64,000 nt of DNA. Origin: Pseudonocardia sp. EC080619-01. GTDB lineage: Bacteria > Actinomycetota > Actinomycetes > Mycobacteriales > Pseudonocardiaceae. How positions within the stretch are numbered: position 1 is the first letter of the stretch; every line of letters starts with the position of its first letter. The stretch lies in the NCBI RefSeq assembly GCF_001420995.1, contig NZ_CP012184.1, positions 4,262,501 to 4,326,500 of the forward strand. Reading direction: 5' to 3'. A program made the translations under genes and the position numbers. The notes beneath the pieces are model-generated. The model was given only the letters and a program-made list of their open reading frames with translations, made no database searches and was not told where the DNA came from. Shown in pieces: positions 34,895 through 43,139 of the stretch.

Positions 34895-35038
34895 GCAGAC
34901 ATGCCACCGGTTCCCCGTCACGGGCAGCTCTCCGATGCGCGATCGGACCCCGACCGATACGGCCCGCGCATCGGCGGCCGGCCCTCGTGTGCGACCGCCT
35001 CGCCCGGGGCCGACGGCGTATCGCGATACCCTCGGCCG

Positions 35039-35968
35039 GTGGAACTGCGCCAGCTGCGCTACGCCCTGGCGCTGGCCGAGCACCGGCACTTCGGGCGAGC
35101 CGCACGTTCCCTCGGCATCACACAGCCCACGCTGTCGCGCCGGCTCGCCGCGCTCGAGCAGGAGCTGGGCACCTCACTGTTCGACCGGACCTCCGACGGT
35201 GTGTTCCCGACCGCTGCCGGCGAGGTATGGACCGCCAACGCACGCCGGGTGCTCGCACAGGTCGACCGTGGCGCCGACGACGCCCGTCGCGCTGCACGGG
35301 GGCACCGAGGGACGCTGCGCCTGGCGTTCGTGGGGTCGGCGCTCGTCCAGTTGCTGCCTTCGCTGCTCGCCCGGTTCCGGGGGACGCACCCGGCGATCGG
35401 CCTCGAGTGCATGGAGCTCGCCAGCACGCACAGCACTGCGGCGCTGCTGGCCGGGACGGTCGACGTGGCGGTCTCGCGGGGCGCTCCTCGTGGCCGGGGC
35501 GCCGAGACCTTGACCTCGGTACCGGTCGGGCACGATCAACTCGTGGCCCTGTGCCACCGGTCCCACCCGTTCGCCTCACAGCCGGCGGTCACCGTCGATC
35601 AGCTTCGTGGGGAGCCCCTGGTGACGACCACAGGGAGCGAGGAGCCGGCGACCGTCGAGCATCTCGACGCCGTGCTCGACGGGCGCGACCCCATCCACCC
35701 CACGACCAGTGCCCGCGACATCCACACGATCACCGGCCTGGTCGCGTGTGGGGTCGGGATCGGGTTGCTGCCGTCGTGCGCCCGCGCGCTCTGCCGGCCG
35801 GAGACCGCCGTCGTCGAGATCCGGCCCGCACTGCGGCTGCCTGATCTCTGCCTCGTGACGCGCACCGACGACGACTCACCCACGGTCGGTGCATTCCTCG
35901 ACGTGACCGCCGAGCACTGCCCCGACGTGAGCACCGCCCTGCGCCGCCGCACTGCCGGCGGCGGTTGA
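35039..35968 (+). CDS. LysR-family transcriptional regulator
   Basis: A 309-residue LTTR. Winged helix: VELRQLRYALALAEHRHFGR, then SLGITQPTLSRRLAALEQEL. Effector domain from about residue 90 with LVACGVGIGLLPSCA, typical of the C-terminal sub-domain. It starts with GTG. It is divergent from the VOC gene and probably regulates it. GC content begins to fall after its end, where the remnant region starts. Confidence 0.92.
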   Translation: MELRQLRYALALAEHRHFGRAARSLGITQPTLSRRLAALEQELGTSLFDRTSDGVFPTAAGEVWTANARRVLAQVDRGADDARRAARGHRGTLRLAFVGSALVQLLPSLLARFRGTHPAIGLECMELASTHSTAALLAGTVDVAVSRGAPRGRGAETLTSVPVGHDQLVALCHRSHPFASQPAVTVDQLRGEPLVTTTGSEEPATVEHLDAVLDGRDPIHPTTSARDIHTITGLVACGVGIGLLPSCARALCRPETAVVEIRPALRLPDLCLVTRTDDDSPTVGAFLDVTAEHCPDVSTALRRRTAGGG

Positions 35969-36140
35969 TCCCGGGGCAGGAACACGACCTGCTGTCGTGG
36001 CGTCGGCAGCAAGCGCACTCATGTCGAGGCCGCGGGCCGCTCACGCATTGTCATGAGACCGCGCTCAAGGAATTGATCTGTGTCCGTCGAAATCGAGTAG
36101 GTCGTCTCCTGCGGTGGAGATCGACAGTAGGCTCTCCGGC

Positions 36141-36617
36141 ATGACGGAGCAGTTGATTTCCGTGGTCGGACGACGGTCGGCCCGGGCCATCCTGATTGAC
36201 GAATGTGGCCACTTGGTGCTCATCAAGCGCATCAAGCCGGATCTGCCGCCGTACTGGACAGCGCCGGGTGGCGGTGTCGAGGAGACCGATGCTTCTGTCA
36301 AGGCCGCGCTGGGACGTGAGCTTGCGGAGGAACTGGGCGCGACCGCCGCTGATCTGTCCCAGGTCTTCCTGTTCAGCTCACTCTCGAACAGCGGGGTGTC
36401 GGTACAACACTTCTTCGTCGCCCGGCTGATGGAATTGGACAGGTCGGCTCGCACCGGTGAGGAGTTCACAGACGGCTCTCGTGGGGGCTATGAGACCGAC
36501 CGGATCGACTTGCGCAGTGACGATCTGAAAGCCGTCGACCTCAAGCCGTCGGAGCTCAAGGAGTTCGTGCTCGCGAACCGTGTGGCCTTGCTGGCCGAGG
36601 TCGGGGCTATCGGCTGA
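36141..36617 (+). CDS. NUDIX hydrolase
   Basis: A 158-residue NUDIX protein (ARAILIDECGHLVLIKRI, then PYWTAPGGGVEETDASVKAA, LGRELAEELGA). The catalytic REL-xEE-xG core is intact, but the spacing from the glycines is one residue longer than usual and the first box Glu is not at its normal place. It probably hydrolyses a nucleoside diphosphate derivative. ATG 36141 is chosen because homology starts here. Its GC content is lower than that of upstream genes. Confidence 0.85.
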   Translation: MTEQLISVVGRRSARAILIDECGHLVLIKRIKPDLPPYWTAPGGGVEETDASVKAALGRELAEELGATAADLSQVFLFSSLSNSGVSVQHFFVARLMELDRSARTGEEFTDGSRGGYETDRIDLRSDDLKAVDLKPSELKEFVLANRVALLAEVGAIG

Positions 36618-36884
36618 GTCCTGGCCTCCGGGGACGACCACAGCTGCGCAGGAGCGAGATGGAAGTCTCGGGCGCGGTCGAAGACGTCGCCCGGTTCCTG
36701 GCATCCGTCGTGAAGCGCGGCGACCGCACCGATCAGCAGACGGTATGACGCCACGAGCACCTGTCCGTGCTTGGCCGCCAGATCCGTGGTGGTGGTCGCG
36801 GCCTGTCGCGCGGCCGACCAATGTGCAAAGACACTCTCTACCGGGCAGGGCGCTGTGAGGTTCCCCGCCTGCTCGGAGTACTGG

Positions 36885-37250
36885 TCAGCTGAGCGGGGCC
36901 GGGTCGGCCCCGTCGGCGGGTGATGCGGGTGATCGTCCAGGATGCTCTCCCCGGTCGCGCCAGATGGCCTCGTACTCATTCGGTGAGCTCCAACCGAGTC
37001 GGGCCTGTATGCGTTCGGTGTTGTACCAACCATCGATGTAGGCGAACAGCTCGTTCTCGGCCTCCTCGCGGGTCCGCCACGATTTCCGGTAGACGAGCTC
37101 GGTCTTGAGCGTGGAGAAGAAGCTCTCCATAAGTGCGTTATCGCAGGAATCGCCGAGTGGTCCCATCGACGGGAGAATCCCGTGGCCTTCGAGGCGCTGG
37201 GCGAATCGCAGCGACGTACAATTCGAGCTGCCATCCGAGTGATGGATCCG
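36885..37250 (-). pseudogene. IS3-family transposase fragment (C-terminal part of OrfB)
   Basis: About 120 residues from HHSDGSSNCTSLRFAQRLEG to the end match the C-terminal third of an IS3 OrfB (rve/DDE) transposase: SMGPLGDSCDNALMESFFST, LKTELVYRKSWRTREEAENE, WYNTERIQARLGWSSPNEYE. This contains the last catalytic Glu of the DDE triad. The N-terminal integrase core and OrfA are missing, replaced upstream by unrelated sequence with a 9-bp hairpin (37318-37340). It is a dead remnant. Confidence 0.8.
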
Positions 37251-37340
37251 CCCACCGGAGGTGCTACCGCCGCAGGTAGCCGGTGGGGAGACACCCTCCC
37301 CGGAGGTCGCCCGAGGTGTGGGGCGCGGCGAGCGCCCCAC

Positions 37341-37814
37341 GTCGGCATCAGTGTCCGTAAGAGCAGTAATGACGCACGGACGCCGCGCGTCGGGGTACGT
37401 ATTTCTCAGACGATCACCGCAGCGACCGGAGCCTAGCTAGCGCCCCGTCTCAGAACGTTCACGGCCGAACTCGGCGGCCCAGTCGCCCACTTGCGGCGTT
37501 GCCGAACAGGTCGGGTACCTTCCCGCGTGCAGCGCCTTGCGACCAAACCCCTGGATCCACCGATCCTGACTTCAAGGGTCTGCGACGAGGCGTGAGAATA
37601 GGCGTCTCGGTGCCGGCTCGAGGTGCTCGGCGACCTCCGTGAGGCCGCTCGGCGAGCGCGTTCCGACGCGCTCGTACTGCCTCTACGAATGTCGACGCTT
37701 CTTTCCCCGCCACAAGATTGCCTGCAAGAATACGACCATCGCCGATCACACGGGTCCTGTCGGCTGTTGCAGCTTCGCCTGGGCTTGCTAGTGTCTGACC
37801 TTCAGAGGAGCACG
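37341..37814. other. Lower-GC stretch without a supported gene
   Basis: About 470 bp between the IS3 remnant and the next start codon. Open frames here are short and resemble nothing I recognise. The base composition drops toward the hypothetical gene that follows, indicating acquired DNA. Confidence 0.45.
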
Positions 37815-38536
37815 ATGGAAAACGCTAGGGTGTGGGGGCCAGTCTTACTGAAAACTGCCGAATCTCTGCAATCGTTCGGCTTGAACCCCGCAGATAGATC
37901 GGATAGCGATCTCTACTGGGACGTAGTCTTTGGGGCTGCGCACCAACACTCGGTAGAGAATTTCACGGAACGCTCCGATTGCAATCTCGACCAAATCGCC
38001 GACTTGCTTGATCAGCGCCTAGGCTCGGGCTGGCTGCTGGTTCTAATCTGGAGTCGCCACAGTCGGCGTTCACGGACCGCGGAAGGCTCACTCGTACTAG
38101 GATATCGAACCCATCTGAGAGTCAACTCGCCGCAGACAAGCCCGTGGGCGCCTTTTGGACGTCCTCGTTCCTGCCGAACGGGCAGAGTGCGTGGGAGCGG
38201 TCAGAGCGCAGCGAATTCGCGCAACTAAAGAGGCCTCTGGTTGAGGTGAGATTTGATGTCAAGGGCGACAGGTATGTGCACACGATACGCGATGTAGCTG
38301 ATTATGTTGAGCTAGTTGAGAGATACCCTCGCAAGATTTCTTCCGATCGCGCAGCAGTCGACTGGAAGAGGTTGAGTCGCGACTGCGCTGCTGTGACGCT
38401 TGCGGCGTGTGGGCTGGCGAGGGCACAGAACTTTCGGGTCGAGACTGCGGTCGGTCTGGCCGAGCTCACCGGCTGGGACGCAGAATCTACAGCGTGGCTC
38501 GCCCTGCCAGAGGAGACCGAGTTGATGCTCCTATAG
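37815..38536 (+). pseudogene. Frameshifted hypothetical gene
   Basis: A strong Shine-Dalgarno (GAGGAGCACG) precedes ATG 37815, opening MENARVWGPVLLKTAESLQS and running sensibly to IADLLDQ near 38015. From about 38012 a second frame, out of register, continues as TRTRISNPSESQLAADKPVG, AFWTSSFLPNGQSAWER and on to LPEETELMLL at 38536. Together they give about 240 residues, so one gene with a frameshift near 38015-38060 is more likely than two genes. No family is recognised. The stretch is much lower in GC than the chromosome. Confidence 0.5.
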
Positions 38537-38781
38537 TTGCCGAGCGGTGGCGAGATATAGTTTCGGTTCCTTGTGTGGGGTCACCAGAATCCGATCGATT
38601 TCGCGGATCAGGTGGCGCTCGAGGCAGCGCAGGATCTCCTTCGTCGTGCGGTCTTCGTGAGTACGGCGCTCGACGTAGGCGATCGTCGGCTGGCGGAATC
38701 GCATGCGGCCGATGAGGATCCGGTGCAGGGCGGTGTCGTAAGCACGAGCCTGGCCGACCAGGTGGCGAACGCCAGTCTCAC
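38531..38781 (-). pseudogene. IS110-family transposase fragment (C-terminus)
   Basis: The minus strand encodes VGQARAYDTALHRILIGRMR, FRQPTIAYVERRTHEDRTTK and EILRCLERHLIREIDRILV before a stop at 38531-38533. This matches the C-terminal end of IS110/IS116 transposases (RxxAxxKxxKEALRCLKR-type segment). The catalytic N-terminal RuvC-like part is absent. It overlaps the last bases of the frameshifted gene, so insertion may have truncated that locus. Confidence 0.72.
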
Positions 38782-38825
38782 AGTCGAAAAGTGGACATAT
38801 ATTCCTCGCTGAAACCGTATGCTAA

Positions 38826-39047
38826 ATGAAGACGCCCCTCAAGTGGCTCACTGGAACGCTGCTGCGGGCGGCGGCCCTCGACCCGGCAGTTCCAGTACGT
38901 GTGCACGCCGTCCTGCGCGACGCGCTCGGGCGCGCCGAGCGACTGGAGCTGGTCCCGCGCAACGTCGCCAAGCTCGTGCGGGTCAAGACGCCGGAGTACT
39001 CCGTCGGGAAGGGGCTTCCCGTCGACCGCTCGAACCGCGCGCGCTGA
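38826..39047 (+). pseudogene. Fragment of a second tyrosine integrase (N-terminal, SAM-like part)
   Basis: Seventy-three residues including VRVHAVLRDALGRAERLELV and PRNVAKLVRVKTPEYSVGKG resemble the core-binding domain just before the catalytic domain of actinobacterial phage/plasmid integrases. The catalytic RKHRY domain is missing. This integrase type is different from the intact one at 39567-40484. Lying about 400 bp from the tRNA-Pro att site, it is probably a relic of an earlier element that used the same site. Confidence 0.65.
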
Positions 39048-39104
39048 ACCGCGACTTCGACGAGCTTCGTGGCTGCGCCGGCCTTCCTGTAGTTCGGCCA
39101 GATG

Positions 39105-39323
39105 TCAGAGGCGTCGTGCGCGCGTCGCGCGGAAACGGAAGCTGTCCTGCTGGGCCGGTTCGTAGTCGAACTCGACCTGGTCGCCTTGCTCGAACGCCTT
39201 GTAGCCCTCGGCTTCGATGGCGCTGAAGTGGACGAAGGCGTCGAGGCCGTCGGGCAGCTCCGGGCTGCTGATCGCACCCCAGCCCTTCTCGGCCTTGTAG
39301 AACTTCACGACACCGGTTGCCAT
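39105..39323 (-). CDS. cspA: Cold-shock domain protein
   Basis: A 72-residue cold-shock protein (MATGVVKFYKAEKGWGAISS...LDAFVHFSAIEAEGYK). RNP1-like KGWGAI and RNP2-like DAFVHFS are present; they bind single-stranded nucleic acid, usually as an RNA chaperone. The Phe-to-Ala change in KGWGAI (normally KGYGFI) is notable. It lies immediately left of attL, outside the element. ATG 39321-39323 is chosen because longer versions have no homology. Confidence 0.88.
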   Translation of the reverse strand: MATGVVKFYKAEKGWGAISSPELPDGLDAFVHFSAIEAEGYKAFEQGDQVEFDYEPAQQDSFRFRATRARRL

Positions 39324-39389
39324 GCGTCGATCAGAGCAGGTCAGGTCGCCACGGTCCACGCGGTTGAGGGAGCCACTGCTACAGCAACT

Positions 39390-39418
39390 GCTACATCTCG
39401 ATCTTCGGGCGATGTAGC
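39390..39418. terminator. Hairpin upstream of cspA / next to attL
   Basis: GCTACATC at 39390-39397 pairs with GATGTAGC at 39411-39418. It lies between cspA's 5' side and attL and could terminate the original tRNA-Pro transcript, which ran leftwards across this position. Confidence 0.5.
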
Positions 39419-39446
39419 ACCGACCTGTTTCCGCAGGCCGGATGTG

Positions 39447-39490
39447 GTCGGGGTGGCGGGATTTGAACCCACGGCCCCTCGCTCCCAAAG
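39447..39490. repeat. attL (44-bp core)
   Basis: This segment is identical to 56693-56736, which is the 3' part of tRNA-Pro. Identity stops sharply at 39446/56692 and 39491/56737. It lies 76 bp upstream of the integrase start. Confidence 0.93.
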
Positions 39491-39566
39491 ACGGTAGTGG
39501 CTCGCAAAGTCACCACCAGGGAAAACGGCCTGCCAGAGCCTCCGAACAGGACGGAGGCGAGGGGTC

Positions 39567-40484
39567 ATGAGAGACACGCTGGCAGAGCTGCTGACGGACT
39601 GGCAGCTCTACCTGGAGTCGGCAGGGAAGTCGCCGCGGACGGTCGACGTCTACTTACGTGCCGGCCGGGGGCTGGTGGAACACCTGGGGCCGGACGTCAT
39701 CCCTAAGAAGATCACCCACCGCCATATCCAGAGGTACTTGGGTCACCTGGCGACCCGGCCCAGCCGGACGGACCCGAGTCGGGTCCTCGCGCCCGGGTAC
39801 GTCAACCAGCACTATCGGTCGCTGTACCAGCTCTTCAAGTGGCTGGAGGAGATCGAGGAGGAGATCCCTCGCTCGCCGTTCCACAAAGTCCAGGCGCCGA
39901 GGGTCCCTGAGAAGCTGGTGCCGGTGATCCCGGACGAGCACGTCCGTAAGTTGATCAAGGCGTGCCAGGGGAGCAACTTCACTGCTCGCCGAGATCTGGT
40001 GATCGTCCGGCTGCTGCTGGACACCGGATGCCGGAGAGCGGAGATCATCGGTCTCCGCGTCGCCGACATAGAGTTCAACCCGAACGCTGTCATGGTCACA
40101 GGCAAGGGGAACCGTCCACGACTGGTCCCGTTCGGAAGCCGAACGGCTCAAGCGCTCCGCCGGTACCTCAGGACCCGGGCGAAGCACCGGTTGGCGGACA
40201 CGACTGATCGGCTTCTGCTGGGGACGAAAGGTCCGATGCCCCTGACAGGGCTACGGAGCATCCTCAACAAGCGCTGTGATCATGCCGGGATCCCGAGGAT
40301 CAATCCACACCGGTTCCGGCACTCCCTTGCCGACGCCTGGCTCAAGGCCGGCGGGGGAGAGACCGACCTGATGCACCTGGCCGGCTGGCGGTCCAGGGAG
40401 ATGCTGTCACGTTACGGCGCTTCAGCAGCCGACGAACGGGCTCGTGCTGCCCACCGGAGAGCAGCGCTCGGAGACCGCTTCTGA
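39567..40484 (+). CDS. int: Tyrosine recombinase / integrase
   Basis: A 305-residue integrase of XerC/D-like length. The N-terminal SAM-like domain spans 5-100 (KSPRTVDVYLRAGRGLVEHL). The catalytic residues are all present: Arg in DTGCRRAEIIGL, Lys in VTGKGNRPRLVPFG, His-x-x-Arg in PHRFRHS, Trp/His position in LAGWRSREML and the nucleophile Tyr in SRYG. It should join attP to attB in tRNA-Pro. It starts 76 bp from the att core; GGACGGAGG lies before the ATG within a small inverted repeat (39538-39556) that may mask it. Confidence 0.95.
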   Translation: MRDTLAELLTDWQLYLESAGKSPRTVDVYLRAGRGLVEHLGPDVIPKKITHRHIQRYLGHLATRPSRTDPSRVLAPGYVNQHYRSLYQLFKWLEEIEEEIPRSPFHKVQAPRVPEKLVPVIPDEHVRKLIKACQGSNFTARRDLVIVRLLLDTGCRRAEIIGLRVADIEFNPNAVMVTGKGNRPRLVPFGSRTAQALRRYLRTRAKHRLADTTDRLLLGTKGPMPLTGLRSILNKRCDHAGIPRINPHRFRHSLADAWLKAGGGETDLMHLAGWRSREMLSRYGASAADERARAAHRRAALGDRF

Positions 40485-40750
40485 TTCGTCAGCGAGACAG
40501 TTCTGCGAGTAGTGATCGGCTACCCTCGGTTCTGGCAGGCTCGTACGTCCTGATCCGGCACGGTCGCGTGCGAGTCTGCCACCCGGACGACCGGCCGCCC
40601 GTTCGGTTGCGATGGCTCGTGACTGCCGGTTACGGTCGTTACGCACGGGGTGCTCTTGCTGGTCGCGTCCACGTTCAGGGGCTCCCGTGGGAGGAGTCCC
40701 GGCACCTGGTTAAGACCGGTAGCCCGGTCCGGGGCTGCTTCTCCGCCCCG
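40485..40750. other. Gap downstream of integrase
   Basis: No gene is supported in these 266 bp between the integrase stop and the convergent small gene. Open frames on either strand here lack recognisable features. Confidence 0.4.
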
Positions 40751-40948
40751 TTAGGACTCGGGGACTGCGTCGATCTCAAGCTCGGTGTCGTTGCTGATGG
40801 TGAGTTCCTGTCTCACGCCGTCGCGGGCCCGGGCGACCCGCAGGACCGTCCGGTCGATGCCGGTGAAGTCGGTGTAGACGACCTCAAGACGGTCGCCCTC
40901 CCACAGGACCACCTGTCCGGCTTGGACATCCTCGGCTCTCACGATCAT
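40751..40948 (-). CDS. Small conserved hypothetical protein
   Basis: A 65-residue acidic protein (MIVRAEDVQAGQVVLWEGDR...VLRVARARDGV) with the look of a small beta-barrel: alternating hydrophobic residues and a VVYTDFTGI turn. It follows the two-module regulator gene in the same direction with a 14-bp gap, so it is likely the second gene of a short operon. Function unknown. Confidence 0.6.
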   Translation of the reverse strand: MIVRAEDVQAGQVVLWEGDRLEVVYTDFTGIDRTVLRVARARDGVRQELTISNDTELEIDAVPES

Positions 40949-40962
40949 GCCAGGAAGATCGA

Positions 40963-41511
40963 TCAGGGCGTGATGGGTGTTACCGGCCTCCCGGAAACAT
41001 CCTCCTCCGGCTCATCACTCGCGGGAGGGGTCGAACGGGGCTTAGCGGGCCTCTCAGGGCCAGGAAGAGCCTTTTCCTGCTTGACCGCCTCGCGAGCCTC
41101 GCGGACGGTCATGCCTTCCCGGATTAGGTGCGGGTGGGCCATGAGAGCAACATGCACGCCGTAGGACACAGCTCCTAGACGTCTAGGAGCTGGCCACGCC
41201 GCAGATACGTCACGGTAAGACCGAACACTGTTGAAGTCTTGTCCGATTTCATCGGCGTACTGTTCAAGGTTCTCCATAACACCTGTGCGCTCTCCGTCAC
41301 GGCCCTGGTGAGCCGAGAGGATCATGTGTACCGACCAACCGCAGGGTGTACGTACACCCTGCGGCCACGCATCCGACACACGCCGGTACTTCCGCACCGT
41401 TTCGGAGTCCTGTCCACCTAGGTGGACACGCCACACGGTGGGCATGGAACGAGCTACCCGGAATCGCCCTTTCTCAAGTAATGGCGTCAGACCTGCCAGT
41501 AGAGTCGGCAT
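40963..41511 (-). CDS. DUF6192/RacO-like regulator with two repeated modules
   Basis: A 182-residue protein containing two copies of one module: ETVRKYRRVSDAWPQGVRTP...WSVHMILSAHQ and NSVRSYRDVSAAWPAPRRLG...YGVHVALMAHP. The pattern (helix, YRxVSxAWP, then SxxVHxxLxAH) resembles DUF6192/RacO-type proteins of actinomycete plasmids and is probably DNA-binding. A Pro/Glu-rich tail follows. ATG 41509-41511 is chosen; a start at MENLEQYADE would keep only the second module. Three perfect DNA palindromes lie inside the coding sequence (see separate entries). Confidence 0.65.
   Translation of the reverse strand: MPTLLAGLTPLLEKGRFRVARSMPTVWRVHLGGQDSETVRKYRRVSDAWPQGVRTPCGWSVHMILSAHQGRDGERTGVMENLEQYADEIGQDFNSVRSYRDVSAAWPAPRRLGAVSYGVHVALMAHPHLIREGMTVREAREAVKQEKALPGPERPAKPRSTPPASDEPEEDVSGRPVTPITP
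41169..41192. repeat. Perfect 24-bp palindrome inside the regulator gene (module 2)
   Basis: CAGCTCCTAGAC at 41169-41180 is followed by its exact reverse complement to 41192. In the protein it encodes the PAPRRLGA part of the second module, directly after the conserved AWP. Confidence 0.75.
41339..41364. repeat. Perfect 26-bp palindrome inside the regulator gene (module 1)
   Basis: CCGCAGGGTGTAC at 41339-41351 is followed directly by its exact reverse complement to 41364. It encodes GVRTPCG of the first module, at the same protein position as the palindrome in the second module. Confidence 0.75.
41411..41428. repeat. Perfect 18-bp palindrome in the 5' part of the regulator gene
   Basis: TGTCCACCTAGGTGGACA is a perfect palindrome with an ACCTAGGT core, 46 bp from the 26-bp palindrome. 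The same ACCTAGGT core recurs in the near-palindrome at 45556-45577. Confidence 0.7.
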
Positions 41512-41632
41512 TGAGTACCGGTTCGTTACAGTTTCAGGGAAAGTTGCTCCGGTCCAGTGAATGCCCTCGGAATAGGCAACCGATCGAGGTCGCCGACGTC
41601 TGTATCGGCAAGACCCAACGAGAGGAGCAGTC

Positions 41633-41998
41633 ATGGATCAGCGGGGCGCCGAAGAGATCGTGATCGACGATGCTCGCTGGCTTCACCGAGCCACTATGAC
41701 CGACCGTAGTATGCGAGTCGTCTGCACTATTCAGCTCCGCACACCGCAGGAGGCTAATCTAGAGGCGATTGACGAGGTTCTGATTGAGAGCTGCTGGACT
41801 GAGTTGGTAACTCGGTTCACGCAGCCGGAAGACATGCTCCTTCAAAAGGCATGGGAAACTGAGATCAGTCTGCACCCGGAGTGTGACGACCCCGGGTGCG
41901 GACGGTTCCACCGGTCACACACCTACGGAGAGGGGGTTCAATGGCCGAGTCTGGACACGGTGCTTTCGCGCCTTGCATGCCGGCAGGTCACTCCATGA
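41633..41998 (+). CDS. Hypothetical protein
   Basis: A 121-residue protein with no recognised family. A cluster HPECDDPGCGRFHRSHTYGE near residue 92 contains two Cys and three His and might bind a metal. A GAGAGGAG Shine-Dalgarno precedes ATG 41633. It is divergent from the two-module regulator and is followed directly by the first IS copy (6 bp after its stop), so whatever once lay downstream has been displaced. Confidence 0.6.
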   Translation: MDQRGAEEIVIDDARWLHRATMTDRSMRVVCTIQLRTPQEANLEAIDEVLIESCWTELVTRFTQPEDMLLQKAWETEISLHPECDDPGCGRFHRSHTYGEGVQWPSLDTVLSRLACRQVTP

Positions 41999-42001
41999 TC
42001 T

Positions 42002-43095
42002 CTAGTGTCCTGAGTCAGGGATTCGCTTCAGATATCGGGTGAGTCGTTCGAGAATCTCGTCCGCGGTCTTGGTCCACGCGAAGGGCTTGGGGTTGTTGTT
42101 CCAGCCGGCGATCCAGTCGCGGATGTCGGCTTCGAGGGCGGGGACCGAGGTGTGCACGCCGCGGCGGATCTTCTTGGTGGTCAGCTCGGCGAACCAACGC
42201 TCGACCAGGTTGAGCCACGACGATCCGGTCGGGGTGAAATGCAGGTGGAACCTCGGGTGAGCCACCAGCCAGGTCTTGATAGCCGGGGTCTTGTGGGTGG
42301 CGTAGTTGTCCAGCACCAGGTGCACGTCCAGCTCGGCGGGGACCTCGCGGTCGAGCCTGGTCAAGAACGTGCGGAACTCGCTCGCGCGATGGCGGCGATG
42401 CAGCGACCCGATCACCTTCCCGGTCGTGACCTCGAGCGCGGCGAACAACGTCGTGGTTCCTGCCCGCACGTAGTCGTGGGTCAGTCGCTGCGGGATGCCG
42501 GGCATCATCGGCAGCACTGGTTGGGACCGGTTCAAGGCCTGGATCTGGGATTTCTCGTCCACGCAGAACACCAGCGCCCGCTCGGGCGGGTCAAGGTAGA
42601 GACCGACGACGTCGTGGAGTTTCTCGATGAAGTACGGATCGGTGGACAGCTTGAACGTCTCGGCTCGGTGCGGGGCCAACCCGAAGGTGCGCCAGATCCG
42701 CGAGATCGTCGATTGGGACAACCCCGAATGCTCGGCCATCCCGCGGGTCGACCAGTGCGTCGCATCAGCCGGTTTGGACTCCAACGTCGTGGTGATCACC
42801 TCGGCGACCTGAGCGTCGGTGACCGTGCGCGGACCGCCCGGACGGGGCAGGTCCCCCAGCCCGGCGATCCGGTGAGCAACGAACCGGGCACGCCACCGGC
42901 CCACCGTGTGCGCAGCCGACCCCGTCTGCGCCGCGACTTCCTTGTTCGTCGCGCCCGAAGCGCACGCCAGGATGATCCGACACACCGCAGCGCCCACGCC
43001 TGCGGAGTCGACCCGCGGCGAATCCATTCCTCCAACGCTGACCGCTCATCGTCGGACAGGATCAGCTCGGCCTTGGGTCGTCCGGTCCGTGCCAC
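42002..43095 (-). pseudogene. IS630-family transposase, copy 1 (frameshifted)
   Basis: Same sequence as copy 2 except for two extra bases (CACACC against CACC) at about 42981-42986. This shifts the frame after AWALRC, near residue 38, so the helix-turn-helix N-terminus is separated from the DDE domain. The remaining frame from about 43000 to 42002 still encodes the catalytic part (DEKSQIQALNRSQPVLPMMP, VLDNYATHKTPAIKTWL, SSWLNLVERWFAEL). It is probably inactive unless ribosomes slip. Confidence 0.85.
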
Positions 43096-43139
43096 CAGAC
43101 CACCTTACAAATATGTCGCGAACTCGCGACTCATGACAC
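42005..43139. mobile_element. IS630-family insertion sequence, copy 1
   Basis: The element spans 1,135 bp between TA dinucleotides at 42003-42004 and 43140-43141, the target duplication of IS630/Tc1 elements. The terminal inverted repeat reads AGTGTCCTGAGTC on the left and, reversed, AGTGTCATGAGTC on the right (12 of 13, counting the TA-derived A). It is two bases longer than copy 2. Confidence 0.88.

Noticed and set aside
36618..36884. A possible gene on the minus strand between NUDIX and the IS3 fragment
   Set aside because: The translation looks partly protein-like, but no start with a ribosome-binding site, no family and no intact boundaries could be supported.
39447..39490. A second tRNA-Pro gene at the left end
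   Set aside because: Only the 3' 44 bases are present; acceptor 5' strand, D-arm and the 5' half of the anticodon stem are missing, so it is only attL.
40568..41164. A plus-strand open frame of 198 codons downstream of the integrase
   Set aside because: It overlaps two better-supported minus-strand genes, and its translation past residue 80 is a shadow of those.
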